From an uncultured Oscillospiraceae bacterium (lineage in GTDB: Bacteria > Bacillota > Clostridia > Oscillospirales > Acutalibacteraceae), in the NCBI GenBank assembly GCA_949283785.1, contig CASDTR010000069.1:22897-86896 (forward strand): 64,000 nt of DNA, given 5' to 3'. Below are positions 48,649-56,835 of the stretch, one piece after another. The notes beneath the pieces are model-generated. The model saw only the letters and a list, made by a program, of their open reading frames with translations. It was not told the origin of the DNA and searched no databases. The position numbers and the translations under genes were made by a program. Each line of letters starts with the position of its first letter. Positions within the stretch are counted from its first letter, which is position 1.

Positions 48649-50412
48649 ATGGAAGTGTTGTTTTTGGCAGAAAGAAAAAAACAATCGCTGCTCAGCGGAG
48701 CTCTCGTGCTGGCTGTGTCGGCGATACTTGTCAAAGTTATAGGGCTGCTCTATAAAATCCCTCTTACCGCCCTTATAGGCGAGGTAGGCAGAGGATATTT
48801 CAGTGCGGCCTATAATCTTTTTACTCCTGTTTACGCTGTTTCAATGGCAGGCCTCCCCATTGCGGTTTCAGGTATGGTATCCCGCAATATGGCGCTGGGC
48901 AGATTCAAACAGGTAAAAAAGACATTCAGGGTTGCGCTCTCAATGTTCGCCGTTACAGGCATCGGGGGCACGGCCCTGCTTTTGCTTCTCGCCTATCCCT
49001 ATTCCTTTTGGCTTATAAATTCTCCCGAAACCTTTAAATGCATAATCGCTATCGGTCCGTCAGTGTTTTTCTGCTGTATCATGTCGGCCTACCGTGCCTA
49101 TTACGAGGGACTTGCCAACATGGTGCCAACAGCGGTGTCACAGGTGATAGAGGCGGTGGCAAAAATGGTTTTGGGTCTCGGATTTGCCTACGGTGTCATG
49201 AAATACGCCATGAATGAATACGCAGCATCGGGGACAGTGTTCGGGACGGCGGCGGAGACCTCACAGCAGGCTCAGAGCTTGCTGTATCCTTGGACGGCCT
49301 CAGCGGCTATACTGGGCGTAAGCATCGGAACGGTATCGGGATGGCTTTATATGTGGATTTATAAGAAGGTGCAAGGCGGCATATTTACGAGGACGGAGCT
49401 TATAAATTCACCGCTGGCGCAAAAGGGACGTGACACAGCCCGTGAAATGATAGCATTTTCGATGCCTGTGATGACAGGCTCGATAATTCTCAACATTACA
49501 AGTTTTTTGGATAACGTGGCGGTGCAGAACCGACTTGGCTCAGCCGTAATGCGCGATACTGCCGTAATTAAGGAAATGTACGGTGCGGCGCTGGCGGCGT
49601 CGGGAACTCTCGACAAGGATATAAGCGTATATTTGTACGGTGTCTACGGAGCGGTCATGGATTTCCGTTCCCTTGTACCCACCGTCACAATGACTCTCGG
49701 GATAAGCGCCATACCCGTAATTTCCGCAGCATGGGCCGTAAATAACAGAAAAGCTGTGCAGAGAACTGTAAATTCGGTCATAAGGACCGTAATGCTTCTG
49801 GCGCTTCCCACAGGTTTTGCCATGGCCGTGCTCTCCGAGCCTCTTCTGAGTCTCATATACGGCGGTACCCGTACTGCCAATATGGTAAAGATCGCTGCTC
49901 CAATGCTTACGGTTTACGGTTTTGCCACTCCCGTAATGGCTGTCTCGGCCCCTGTTACCCATATGCTTCAGGCTGTGGGAAGGACCGACGTTCCCGTAAA
50001 GTCGCTGATGATGGGGGCGACGGCGAAAATAGTTGCCGATTACATATTGGTGGGAAATCCGCAAATAAATATTTACGGAGCTCCCGTTGGCTCAATACTT
50101 AACGGAGTCATAGTGGTCTTCTATGAGCTCGCCTGTCTGGTAGCTGAAACGGGAGCAATGCCCGATTTTAAATCCGTATTTTTAAAGCCCTTTTTCTGCG
50201 CCTGCATAAGCACCCTGACTGCGCGGCTCACCTTTTCTTTTACTGCGGATTTGCCGTCCGTGATAAAGCTTTCGCTAAGCCTTATTGCTGCCGCTTTGGT
50301 CTATATACTGCTTCTGGTGTTTACAAAAGGCATTTCAGGGGAGGATCTGAGAATGATTCCAAAAGGAGAAAAAATTGCAAAAAGGCTTGAAAAATTCGGT
50401 CTTTTAGGTTAG
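48649..50412 (+). CDS. spoVB: SpoVB/MurJ-like lipid flippase
   Basis: 587 residues, about 14 membrane helices, MOP superfamily. SGALVLAVSAILVKVIGLLYKIPLTALIGEVGRGYFSAAYNLFTPVYAVSMAGLPIAVSGMVSRN is the SpoVB-type N-terminus. SpoVB is needed for spore cortex synthesis and is thought to flip peptidoglycan precursors. The order spoVB-mazG-hup-rqcP-yabP-yabQ-divIC-S1 confirms the locus. The start is uncertain: ATG 48649 has its AGGAGG 27 bases away, and TTG 48664 with GGAAGTG close by is an alternative. Confidence 0.85.
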   Translation: MEVLFLAERKKQSLLSGALVLAVSAILVKVIGLLYKIPLTALIGEVGRGYFSAAYNLFTPVYAVSMAGLPIAVSGMVSRNMALGRFKQVKKTFRVALSMFAVTGIGGTALLLLLAYPYSFWLINSPETFKCIIAIGPSVFFCCIMSAYRAYYEGLANMVPTAVSQVIEAVAKMVLGLGFAYGVMKYAMNEYAASGTVFGTAAETSQQAQSLLYPWTASAAILGVSIGTVSGWLYMWIYKKVQGGIFTRTELINSPLAQKGRDTAREMIAFSMPVMTGSIILNITSFLDNVAVQNRLGSAVMRDTAVIKEMYGAALAASGTLDKDISVYLYGVYGAVMDFRSLVPTVTMTLGISAIPVISAAWAVNNRKAVQRTVNSVIRTVMLLALPTGFAMAVLSEPLLSLIYGGTRTANMVKIAAPMLTVYGFATPVMAVSAPVTHMLQAVGRTDVPVKSLMMGATAKIVADYILVGNPQINIYGAPVGSILNGVIVVFYELACLVAETGAMPDFKSVFLKPFFCACISTLTARLTFSFTADLPSVIKLSLSLIAAALVYILLLVFTKGISGEDLRMIPKGEKIAKRLEKFGLLG

Positions 50413-50455
50413 TATAGTAAGGTAATATTTTCAGGTAGTTATGAAGGACGAGAAA

Positions 50456-51256
50456 ATGGTCGAAAGCTTTGAGTTTAAGCCGAATTACGGCGTTGACGAT
50501 CTTAAAGAGATAGTAAGGCTTCTGCGCGCCCCCGGAGGATGCCCCTGGGATGCGGAGCAAACCCATGAGAGCATAAAGAAAAATTTTATCGAAGAGACAT
50601 ATGAAGTGGTTGAGGCGATAAATAAAAAAGACAGTTCAATGCTTCTTGAGGAGCTGGGCGACGTATTGCTCCAGGTGGTTTTCCACACGGAAATGGAGCG
50701 CGAAAAAGGCGGCTTTACTTTGGAAGACGTGGCGGACGGAATCTGCAAAAAGCTCATTGAGCGCCATCCTCATGTTTTCGGTACCGTTGAGGTAAGCTCA
50801 ACAGACGAGGTGCTTTCAAACTGGGACGCCATAAAGAAAAAGACTAAAGGCCAAAAGAGCCAGACTCAGTCCATGCTTTCAGTTCCCCGCGAGCTGCCGG
50901 CTCTGATGCGAGCCGAGAAAATACAGCACAAGGCTGCGAAGGTAGGTTTTGACTGGGACAGCGCTGAGGGAGCTTTCGAAAAGCTTAAGGAAGAGGTAGC
51001 AGAGCTCAAAGAAGCCATGGCGGAAAAGGATGAAGACCATGTTTTTGAAGAAATGGGCGACGTTCTGTTTTCGGCAGTGAATGTTTCCAGATTCGTCGGA
51101 TGCGACGCTGAGGAAGCTTTGACAGGTGCAACCGATAAATTTTTGGACAGATTTTCCAAAGTTGAAGTTCTTGCCGCCCAAAAGGGAATTGACATGAAAG
51201 CGGCAGGCATAGAAAAGCTTGACGAGCTTTGGGATGAGGCAAAATCCAAAAAATAA
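50456..51256 (+). CDS. mazG: Nucleoside triphosphate pyrophosphohydrolase MazG
   Basis: 266 residues from 50456, where AAGGA lies 7 bases upstream; ATG 50441 would add five residues. There are two MazG domains. In the first, RAPGGCPWDAEQTHESIKKNFIEETYEVVEAI and LEELGDVLLQVVFHTEMER have the EExxE...ExxD metal sites; the second has FEKLKEEVAELKEAM...HVFEEMGDVLFSAVNVSRF. It hydrolyses NTPs to NMP and PPi, cleaning the pool and lowering ppGpp effects. Matches the C-terminal half of Bacillus YabN. Confidence 0.92.
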   Translation: MVESFEFKPNYGVDDLKEIVRLLRAPGGCPWDAEQTHESIKKNFIEETYEVVEAINKKDSSMLLEELGDVLLQVVFHTEMEREKGGFTLEDVADGICKKLIERHPHVFGTVEVSSTDEVLSNWDAIKKKTKGQKSQTQSMLSVPRELPALMRAEKIQHKAAKVGFDWDSAEGAFEKLKEEVAELKEAMAEKDEDHVFEEMGDVLFSAVNVSRFVGCDAEEALTGATDKFLDRFSKVEVLAAQKGIDMKAAGIEKLDELWDEAKSKK

Positions 51257-51320
51257 AAGTGTAAATAGGGCACAAAATTCGCCTTATATATAAAACAAAC
51301 AAATTGGAGGATCACTAAAG

Positions 51321-51593
51321 ATGAACAAAACAGAGTTTGTAGCAGCAGTTGCTGAGAAAGCAGGACTTTCAAAGAAAGATGCAGAGAATGCAGTTTCTGC
51401 CGTATTTGCAACAGTAACTGACGCTCTTGTTAAAAATGAGAAGGTACAGCTTGTCGGTTTCGGAACATTTGAGGTCCGCGAGCGTGCCGAGAGACAGGGA
51501 CGCAACCCCAAGACCGGCGAGGCTATGACAGTTGCAGCATCTAAGGTTCCCGCTTTCAAGGCAGGCAAGGCCCTTAAGGACGCTGTTAAATAA
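51321..51593 (+). CDS. hup: HU-family DNA-binding protein
   Basis: 90 residues, typical [38 protein letters not shown] forms the helical body and [44 protein letters not shown] the beta arms with the GRNPxTG tip that inserts in the minor groove. It compacts and bends DNA as a homodimer. GGAGG lies 10 bases upstream. A weak hairpin at 51613-51637 follows. Confidence 0.95.
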   Translation: MNKTEFVAAVAEKAGLSKKDAENAVSAVFATVTDALVKNEKVQLVGFGTFEVRERAERQGRNPKTGEAMTVAASKVPAFKAGKALKDAVK

Positions 51594-51612
51594 TTAAACT
51601 TAAGCTTAGGGA

Positions 51613-51652
51613 AGAGGGGATTTTATGAAGTCCTCTCTTTCTTTATTTTAAG
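51613..51652 (+). terminator. Possible hup terminator
   Basis: AGAGG and CCTCT pair around a loop containing TTTTATGAA, followed by CTTTCTTTATTTT. The stem is short, so confidence is moderate; it may let some transcripts continue into rqcP. Confidence 0.45.
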
Positions 51653-51725
51653 AATAAAATAAACCGAAAGGAACGGTACGACGCGGGGCTTAAAAGCAGC
51701 TTCTGCGATACCGTGCGTAAATAAA

Positions 51726-51968
51726 ATGAGACTGGACAAATATCTTAAGGTATCAAGAATCATAAAAAGACGCACCATAGCAAACGAAGTGTGCGATGCG
51801 GGAAAGGTCACAGTAAACTCGAAGCCGGCCCGCGCTTCTTACAATGTAAAAGAGGGAGACATTATAGAGATAACCATGGGAACGGGCACTATAAAAGCCG
51901 AGGTCCTGACAGTTACCGAGCACGCTACGAAAAACGATGCGCCGCTGATGTACAAAATAATAGAATAA
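51726..51968 (+). CDS. rqcP: RNA-binding S4 domain protein RqcP (YabO)
   Basis: 80 residues, nearly all an S4 domain: MRLDKYLKVSRIIKRRTIANEVCDAGKVTVNSKPARASYNVKEGDIIEI. RqcP binds stalled 50S subunits and helps RqcH add alanine tails in ribosome quality control. Position between hup and yabP is the conserved one. The start has only a weak ribosome site (CGTGCGTAAATAAA). Confidence 0.92.
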   Translation: MRLDKYLKVSRIIKRRTIANEVCDAGKVTVNSKPARASYNVKEGDIIEITMGTGTIKAEVLTVTEHATKNDAPLMYKIIE

Positions 51969-52040
51969 GATTTAAAAAAACGTTCTGAACGCCTTCTTTG
52001 CCGCATATATTTTTATATAACGCAAAGGAGGTTTTATTTT

Positions 52041-52328
52041 ATGGCAGAGGTAAAAAGCACGGGTGCCGTTACAATGCCCCATAATCTGATTCTGGAGGAC
52101 AGGCGTTCCCTTTCTGTGTCGGGAGTTTCCGACGTGGACAGTTTTGACGAGCAGACGGTAATAGTCTATACCGATAAAGGTGAGCTTACGGTAAGAGGAA
52201 GCGAACTGCATATAAACAGATTGAGCGTCGATACGGGAGAGCTGCTTCTTGAAGGAAATATTACTTCTCTGACATACGCGGACGAAATGCCGAAAAGCGC
52301 CGGATTTTTCAGCAGGGTGTTCAGGTAA
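52041..52328 (+). CDS. yabP: Sporulation protein YabP
   Basis: 95 residues. PHNLILEDRRSLSVSGVSDVDSFDEQTVIVYTDKGELTVRGSELHINRLSVDTGELLLEGNITSLTYAD is the YabP/YqfC beta-rich domain. It is made under sporulation control in Bacillus and works with YabQ at the forespore membrane. AAAGGAGG lies 8 bases upstream. Its last base overlaps the start of yabQ (ATGC/TAATG). Confidence 0.93.
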   Translation: MAEVKSTGAVTMPHNLILEDRRSLSVSGVSDVDSFDEQTVIVYTDKGELTVRGSELHINRLSVDTGELLLEGNITSLTYADEMPKSAGFFSRVFR

Positions 52329-52753
52329 TGCCGGTAATTTCTATTACCGAACAGACGCGGCTTTTTCTGCTTTCCTGCGGAACCGGTTTTTTGCTCGGCA
52401 TATTTTATGAGGTGTTTCGGCTTTTGCGTATGCTGTTATCGGCGAAAAAAAGAAGCGCATTCGTTTTTGATATACTTTACTGTTTGCTTGCGACTTTTTT
52501 CACTTTCGTGTTTATTCTCACTGCGAATCGAGGAGCGGTAAGATGGTACATACTCTTCGGTGTGTTTGCAGGATGGGTGATTTACTATTTTGCTTTGGGC
52601 GGAATTGCCGTGAAGTTTTCAAAAGCTTTGACTGTCTGCGTCAGGAACACATTGTCATTTGCATATAAAATCATAGCTGCGCCTTTTAAAGCGCTCGGAA
52701 ACGTATTTCGCAATATATCGGATAAATTAGTTAAAACTGCTAAAAAAGAATGA
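52328..52753 (+). CDS. yabQ: Spore cortex biosynthesis protein YabQ
   Basis: 141 residues with four hydrophobic segments in the first 100 residues. SCGTGFLLGIFYEVFRLLRMLLSAKKRSAFVFDILYCLLATFFTFVFIL is the YabQ core. Required for spore cortex formation in Bacillus. The C-terminal 40 residues are basic and cytoplasmic. Overlaps yabP by one base. Confidence 0.9.
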   Translation: MPVISITEQTRLFLLSCGTGFLLGIFYEVFRLLRMLLSAKKRSAFVFDILYCLLATFFTFVFILTANRGAVRWYILFGVFAGWVIYYFALGGIAVKFSKALTVCVRNTLSFAYKIIAAPFKALGNVFRNISDKLVKTAKKE

Positions 52754-52783
52754 AAAAATTTTTAAATAAATTCAGATTAGATA

Positions 52784-52813
52784 TTGAAACTTGAGGACAT
52801 TATATTGTATAAT
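52784..52813 (+). promoter_or_regulatory. Promoter of divIC
   Basis: TTGAAA (52784-52789), 18 bases, TATAAT (52808-52813), 49 bases before the divIC start. It separates vegetative divIC from the sporulation genes upstream. Confidence 0.6.
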
Positions 52814-52862
52814 CTACTAAACAGAGTATGTCTTCTTGTTGAAAATGAAAGAAGTTTATAAT

Positions 52863-53168
52863 ATGAAAAAAGTTAAAAATAAGAAAACAAAAAGAAAAAT
52901 GAGTTTTTTGCTCGCCTTGGGTGCTTTTGCCTTGGCGGGTTCATTTGCTATTACGCTTATCCAGCTTCAGATACAAATCAGTGATAAAAAGGACGTTCTT
53001 GCACAGGCCCAGGCTCAGTATAATGAAAAAGTTGCTGAAAATAATGAGCTTGAAAGACTTATCGAGGATGGCAGCGAAGACGAATTCATGGAACGCATCG
53101 CTCGAGAACGTTTGGGTTATGTAAAACCGGGCGAGAAAGTCTATTATGATATTTCGTACGGAAGCTGA
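52863..53168 (+). CDS. divIC: Septum formation initiator, DivIC/FtsB-like
   Basis: 101 residues: a basic N-terminus (KKVKNKKTKRK), one membrane helix (about 15-33), then a coiled coil (QIQISDKKDVLAQAQAQYNEKVAENNELERLIED) and the conserved end FMERIARERLGYVKPGEKVYYD. DivIC joins FtsL and DivIB in the divisome. Start at 52863 is preferred because the basic run begins there; ATG at 52836 and 52845 are in frame. Confidence 0.85.
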   Translation: MKKVKNKKTKRKMSFLLALGAFALAGSFAITLIQLQIQISDKKDVLAQAQAQYNEKVAENNELERLIEDGSEDEFMERIARERLGYVKPGEKVYYDISYGS

Positions 53169-53202
53169 AAGCGAAGATAAAATTGGAGGTTAATTCTTTT
53201 TT

Positions 53203-53676
53203 ATGCAGTTAGAGGTAGGAGCAATCCTGGAAGGCAAGGTAACAGGTTTAACGAATTTCGGAGCATTTATAAGTTTGCCCGAGGGCAAAACAGGAATGGT
53301 GCACATCTCAGAAGTAGCGCCTACATATGTAAAAGAAATTCGTGATTTCCTCAGTGAGAATCAAGAGGTTAAGGTTAAGGTCATGAGCATCGGCGAGGAC
53401 GGAAAGATAAGTCTTTCTATCAAGCGCGCTCAGGAACCCGAACGTGCGGAGCATAATGAGCGTCCGAGAGGAGGACAGCGCCGCGGTTCAAGGCAGGGCA
53501 GGCCTGCTGCCAATGTTTGGCAGGGACAGAAATCCGCCTCTACCGAAAACATGTCTTTTGAAGATATGATGGCTCGCTTCAAGCAGGTAAGTGAGGAGAA
53601 GATGTCTGATTTAAAGCGTTCCTCGGAAGCTAAACACGGTGGCTTTTCAAAGCGAGGCTCTTCAGGCAGACAGTGA
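53203..53676 (+). CDS. S1 RNA-binding domain protein (YabR-like)
   Basis: 157 residues. The first 75 form an S1 OB-fold (VGAILEGKVTGLTNFGAFISLPEGKTGMVHISEVAPTYVKEIRDFLSENQEVKVKVMSIGEDGKISLSIK). The rest is a disordered basic tail rich in Arg and Gly (RPRGGQRRGSRQGRP), which probably binds RNA. YabR homologues stand after divIC in many Firmicutes. GGAGG lies 12 bases upstream. A perfect terminator follows at 53697. Confidence 0.92.
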   Translation: MQLEVGAILEGKVTGLTNFGAFISLPEGKTGMVHISEVAPTYVKEIRDFLSENQEVKVKVMSIGEDGKISLSIKRAQEPERAEHNERPRGGQRRGSRQGRPAANVWQGQKSASTENMSFEDMMARFKQVSEEKMSDLKRSSEAKHGGFSKRGSSGRQ

Positions 53677-53696
53677 TCTGCAAAGCAGAAAATATT

Positions 53697-53724
53697 ACGG
53701 AGTGTTTTCGCACTCCGTTTTTTT
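53697..53724 (+). terminator. Terminator after the S1 gene
   Basis: ACGGAGTG (53697-53704) and CACTCCGT (53711-53718) form a perfect stem around TTTTCG, followed by a run of seven T. Confidence 0.9.
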
Positions 53725-53749
53725 GATATTGATTTAAGAGGTGCTGAAA

Positions 53750-54592
53750 ATGAGAGAAATCGACGTTTCGCTGATTTCGGAAACAGTTAAGGAACTTTGC
53801 ATAAAGGCCAATAAGGTGTTGCCGCAGGATCTTGCTGCAAAAATCGAAGCTGCCTACGGGAAGGAAAGTGACGCTCTGCCCAGATCCATCATGTGCGATT
53901 TGTGCGAAAATCTGAGGGCGGCCGATGAGCTGGATGTGCCCATATGTCAGGATACGGGAATGGCTGTGATTTTTGCCGAGGTAGGTCAGGATGTCCATAT
54001 AGTAGGAGGAAGCTTTGAGGACGCGGTAAATAAAGGCGTCCATGACGGCTATGTGGACGGACTTCTGCGCTGTTCGGTAGTCGGAGATCCCCTTGAAAGA
54101 GTCAATACGGGGGATAACACTCCTGCTGTCATCCATATAAGGATAGTTCCGGGAGACAGAATTTCAATTACGGCGGCGCCCAAAGGCTTCGGAAGCGAAA
54201 ATATGAGCCGCCTAAAAATGCTTACTCCCGCAGCTTCATCTGAGGATATCGTGGATTTTGTTGTGGAAACCGCCCGCCTTGCGGGAAGCAATCCATGCCC
54301 GCCCATGGTACTGGGCGTCGGCATCGGCGGCAATTTTGAGGGCTGTGCTTTCTTGGCTAAAAAAGCTCTCTGCCGTCCCGTGAGCGAAAAAAATCCCAAC
54401 CCGTTTTACGCCCGCATGGAGGAGGAGATCATCGAAAAGGTGAATGCTCTGAATATAGGTCCACAGGGCTTCGGAGGCAAAACCACCGCTTTAGCGGTAA
54501 ATATAGAGGCGGGAGCGACGCATATCGCGGGACTTCCCGTATCGGTAAACGTTGGCTGCCACGTTACACGCCACGCCTCCAAAATCATATAA
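53750..54592 (+). CDS. Class I fumarate hydratase / tartrate dehydratase alpha subunit
   Basis: 280 residues, the length of the alpha chain in two-subunit enzymes. MCDLCENLRAADELDVPICQDTGMAVIFAEVG and NTGDNTPAVIHIRIVPGDRISITAAPKGFGSENMSRLKML, then GSNPCPPMVLGVGIGGNFEGCAFLAKKAL and GPQGFGGKTTALAVNIE, are diagnostic. The oxygen-sensitive 4Fe-4S cluster is held by Cys in these blocks. It interconverts fumarate and malate (or tartrate). The beta subunit normally follows directly but is absent here; the next gene is hpf. Confidence 0.9.
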   Translation: MREIDVSLISETVKELCIKANKVLPQDLAAKIEAAYGKESDALPRSIMCDLCENLRAADELDVPICQDTGMAVIFAEVGQDVHIVGGSFEDAVNKGVHDGYVDGLLRCSVVGDPLERVNTGDNTPAVIHIRIVPGDRISITAAPKGFGSENMSRLKMLTPAASSEDIVDFVVETARLAGSNPCPPMVLGVGIGGNFEGCAFLAKKALCRPVSEKNPNPFYARMEEEIIEKVNALNIGPQGFGGKTTALAVNIEAGATHIAGLPVSVNVGCHVTRHASKII

Positions 54593-54638
54593 AAACAATA
54601 ATTTATTCATATTATATCTATACTTTTCTGTGTATATG

Positions 54639-54647
54639 TGCTACAAT
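54639..54647 (+). promoter_or_regulatory. Extended -10 promoter of hpf
   Basis: TG-C-TACAAT (TACAAT 54642-54647) is an extended -10 element with no good -35 box, 69 bases before the hpf start. Confidence 0.4.
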
Positions 54648-54715
54648 ATAAACACGGAAACAAAGTTTCCGGCAAATCAGGTGAAAGGTTTCACCGTTTT
54701 AAAGGGGATGGAAAT

Positions 54716-55240
54716 ATGAAGATTACAGTTATCGGACGCAAATGCACACCGAGAGAATCCTTTAAAGAGCGAGTCGCAAAGAAGCTCAGCAAGATTGAGC
54801 GTTTTTTCGGTGACGAGGCGGAGGCCAAGGTTACGGCCACCGTGGATAAAACATCCCAGGCAGTTGAAATCACCGTTTTTAACAGCGGAATGATTTTCCG
54901 TGCCGAAGAGAGAGCGGAAACCCTCAATGAGGCTCTTGACAGATGTGCAGATTCCCTGATAAGACAGATGAGAAAAAATAAGACGAGAATCGAGAAGAAG
55001 CTTCGCCAGGGCGCCTTCGAGGCCTATGCCGATGAAGAGCCGATAGCAGAGGAAGTGGAGTATGATGTGGTAAGAACAAAGCCTGTCAATCTTCGTCCCC
55101 AGAATGTTGAAGAGGCAATTCTTCAGATGAATATGCTCGGTCATCAGTTTTATATGTTCCTTAATGCTGAATCAGGCGATGTAAACGTGGTTTACTCCCG
55201 TAAGGACGGCGGCTACGGCGTTCTTGAGCCTGAAAGATAG
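54716..55240 (+). CDS. hpf: Long ribosome hibernation promoting factor
   Basis: 174 residues. The N-terminal domain MKITVIGRKCTPRESFKERVAKKLSKIERFFGDEAEAKVTATVDK binds in the 30S decoding centre. A linker (about 100-115) leads to the C-terminal dimerisation domain VVRTKPVNLRPQNVEEAILQMNMLGHQFYMFLNAESGDVNVVYSRKDGGYGVLEP. The long form dimerises 70S ribosomes into inactive 100S. Start at 54716 follows AAAGGGG; upstream ATG lacks one. A strong terminator follows at 55253. Confidence 0.93.
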   Translation: MKITVIGRKCTPRESFKERVAKKLSKIERFFGDEAEAKVTATVDKTSQAVEITVFNSGMIFRAEERAETLNEALDRCADSLIRQMRKNKTRIEKKLRQGAFEAYADEEPIAEEVEYDVVRTKPVNLRPQNVEEAILQMNMLGHQFYMFLNAESGDVNVVYSRKDGGYGVLEPER

Positions 55241-55252
55241 ATGTGAATATCG

Positions 55253-55281
55253 GGCGGGGCTTGTGCCCCGCCTGTTTTTTT
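55253..55281 (+). terminator. hpf terminator
   Basis: GGCGGGGC (55253-55260) and GCCCCGCC (55265-55272) around TTGT, then TGTTTTTTT. Confidence 0.9.
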
Positions 55282-55357
55282 GGTAAAATCTATATTGCGA
55301 TTTGCCTGAAACGCAACGAACAGGCGGCGCAATGCTTGAGCAAGGGATGTTGAAATT

Positions 55358-56473
55358 ATGGATATAAATATGTCAGCTCCGTGTCTTTTGGGACTTGAAG
55401 GTCTCGTAGCTGAAGAGCTGAGAAATATGGGGGCGGAAAATGTAGCTGCCGAGAACGGAAGGGTATTTTTTGAGGGCGATGAGTATATTCTTGCCCGCGC
55501 CAATATATGTTCGCGATATTCCGAACGTATACAGATTGTATTGGGTTCTTTTGAGGCAAAAACCTTTGATGAACTTTTCGAGGGAACAAAGGCTCTCCCG
55601 TGGGAAAACTGGATTTCAAAAACCGATACTTTTCCCGTAAAGGGATATTCCCTTAACTCAAAGCTGTTCAGTGTAAGCGACTGTCAGGCTATTGTAAAGA
55701 AGGCCGTAGTGGAAAGGCTGCGTTCAAAATACGGTGTTTCATGGTTTGAGGAAAGCGGACCCGTTCATCAGATACAGTTTTCGATAATGAAAGACAAAGC
55801 TCTCCTGCTTCTTGATACGTCGGGGGTCGGGCTTCATAAGAGGGGATATCGCCCTGCTTCGTCTGCCGCTCCGATAAAAGAAACCCTTGCGGCGGCAATG
55901 GCGAATCTTTCACGCCTGAGAGGATATCACACCTTATATGATCCTTTCTGCGGTTCGGGCACCATTCTCATAGAGGGAGCCATGCTGGTGCAGAATATAG
56001 CCCCGGGCCTTAACAGAGCTTTTGCCGCTCAAAGGTGGGAGAGCGTTGAAGAGGCTGTTTGGGAGACTGAGCGCTACAGAGCGGAAGATTTAATACAGTA
56101 TAATCCCGATTTTACGGCCTTCGGCTCAGATATAGACGAAGAGGCGCTTCGCCTTACGAGAATAAACTCAAAGAGGGCGGGAGTCGAAAAAAATATCGTG
56201 CTCAACTGCCGTGATATAAGGGATTTTGAGCCGCAGACGGAGAGGGGAACGGTAATCTGCAATCCTCCTTACGGCGAGAGACTCCTTACCGTTAAGGAGT
56301 GTGAAGAGATATATCGGATTATGGGTGAGAAGTTTAAGCAAAGAAAGGGCTGGAGCTACTGCACCATAAGCCCGTCGGAGGAATTTGAAAAATTCTTCGG
56401 TAGAAAGGCGGATAAACGCCGCAAGCTTTATAACGGAATGATAAAATGTCAGCTTTATATGTATTTTAAATAA
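55358..56473 (+). CDS. THUMP-domain RNA methyltransferase, RlmL/YpsC-like
   Basis: 371 residues. The N-terminal THUMP-type region (PCLLGLEGLVAEELRNMGAENVAAENGRVFFEGDE...) is followed by the UPF0020 methylase with LYDPFCGSGTILIEGAMLVQNIAPGLNR (AdoMet loop, about 197-224), AFGSDIDEEALRLTRINSKRAG and VICNPPYGERLL (NPPY catalytic motif, about 312-323). The substrate is probably 23S rRNA guanine (N2), as for RlmL-type enzymes, judging by family only. Monocistronic between two terminators. Confidence 0.9.
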   Translation: MDINMSAPCLLGLEGLVAEELRNMGAENVAAENGRVFFEGDEYILARANICSRYSERIQIVLGSFEAKTFDELFEGTKALPWENWISKTDTFPVKGYSLNSKLFSVSDCQAIVKKAVVERLRSKYGVSWFEESGPVHQIQFSIMKDKALLLLDTSGVGLHKRGYRPASSAAPIKETLAAAMANLSRLRGYHTLYDPFCGSGTILIEGAMLVQNIAPGLNRAFAAQRWESVEEAVWETERYRAEDLIQYNPDFTAFGSDIDEEALRLTRINSKRAGVEKNIVLNCRDIRDFEPQTERGTVICNPPYGERLLTVKECEEIYRIMGEKFKQRKGWSYCTISPSEEFEKFFGRKADKRRKLYNGMIKCQLYMYFK

Positions 56474-56496
56474 AATTTAATTTACTGTTTTGTGCG

Positions 56497-56530
56497 GCCG
56501 ATAAAGTTTCTCTTTGTCGGCTGTTTTTTT
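56497..56530 (+). terminator. Terminator after the RNA methyltransferase
   Basis: GCCGATAAAG (56497-56506) pairs with CTTTGTCGGC (56512-56521) around TTTCT with one G-U; TGTTTTTTT follows. The rest of the 362-base gap to 56835 is AT-rich with only the promoter at 56713. Confidence 0.85.
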
Positions 56531-56712
56531 AGAAAAAAGCTTTATTATGCTGAAAAATCAGTTTTTTGCTTTGATGCGGTATGTACTGCCGTCTTTCAGA
56601 AAAATTTATTTCATTTTGCCGTTTTTCAGAATTAATGATTTTACAAATATATTTGTACGCATATTCGCACTTGTAAATAATAGACAAATTAATAAAAACT
56701 CTATTAAAAAAA

Positions 56713-56741
56713 TTGACAAAATCATTTAAATGGTTTATTAT
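56713..56741 (+). promoter_or_regulatory. Promoter of the lipid kinase gene
   Basis: TTGACA (56713-56718), 17 bases, TATTAT (56736-56741), 94 bases before the start codon. Confidence 0.65.
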
Positions 56742-56835
56742 ACTAAAGTCCAAAGGTGCAGAACTGATTACAATAATCATATTAATAATTATCAACGTCG
56801 CCTTAAAAGGAAGACAGAATTTCAGGAGGAGCGCT

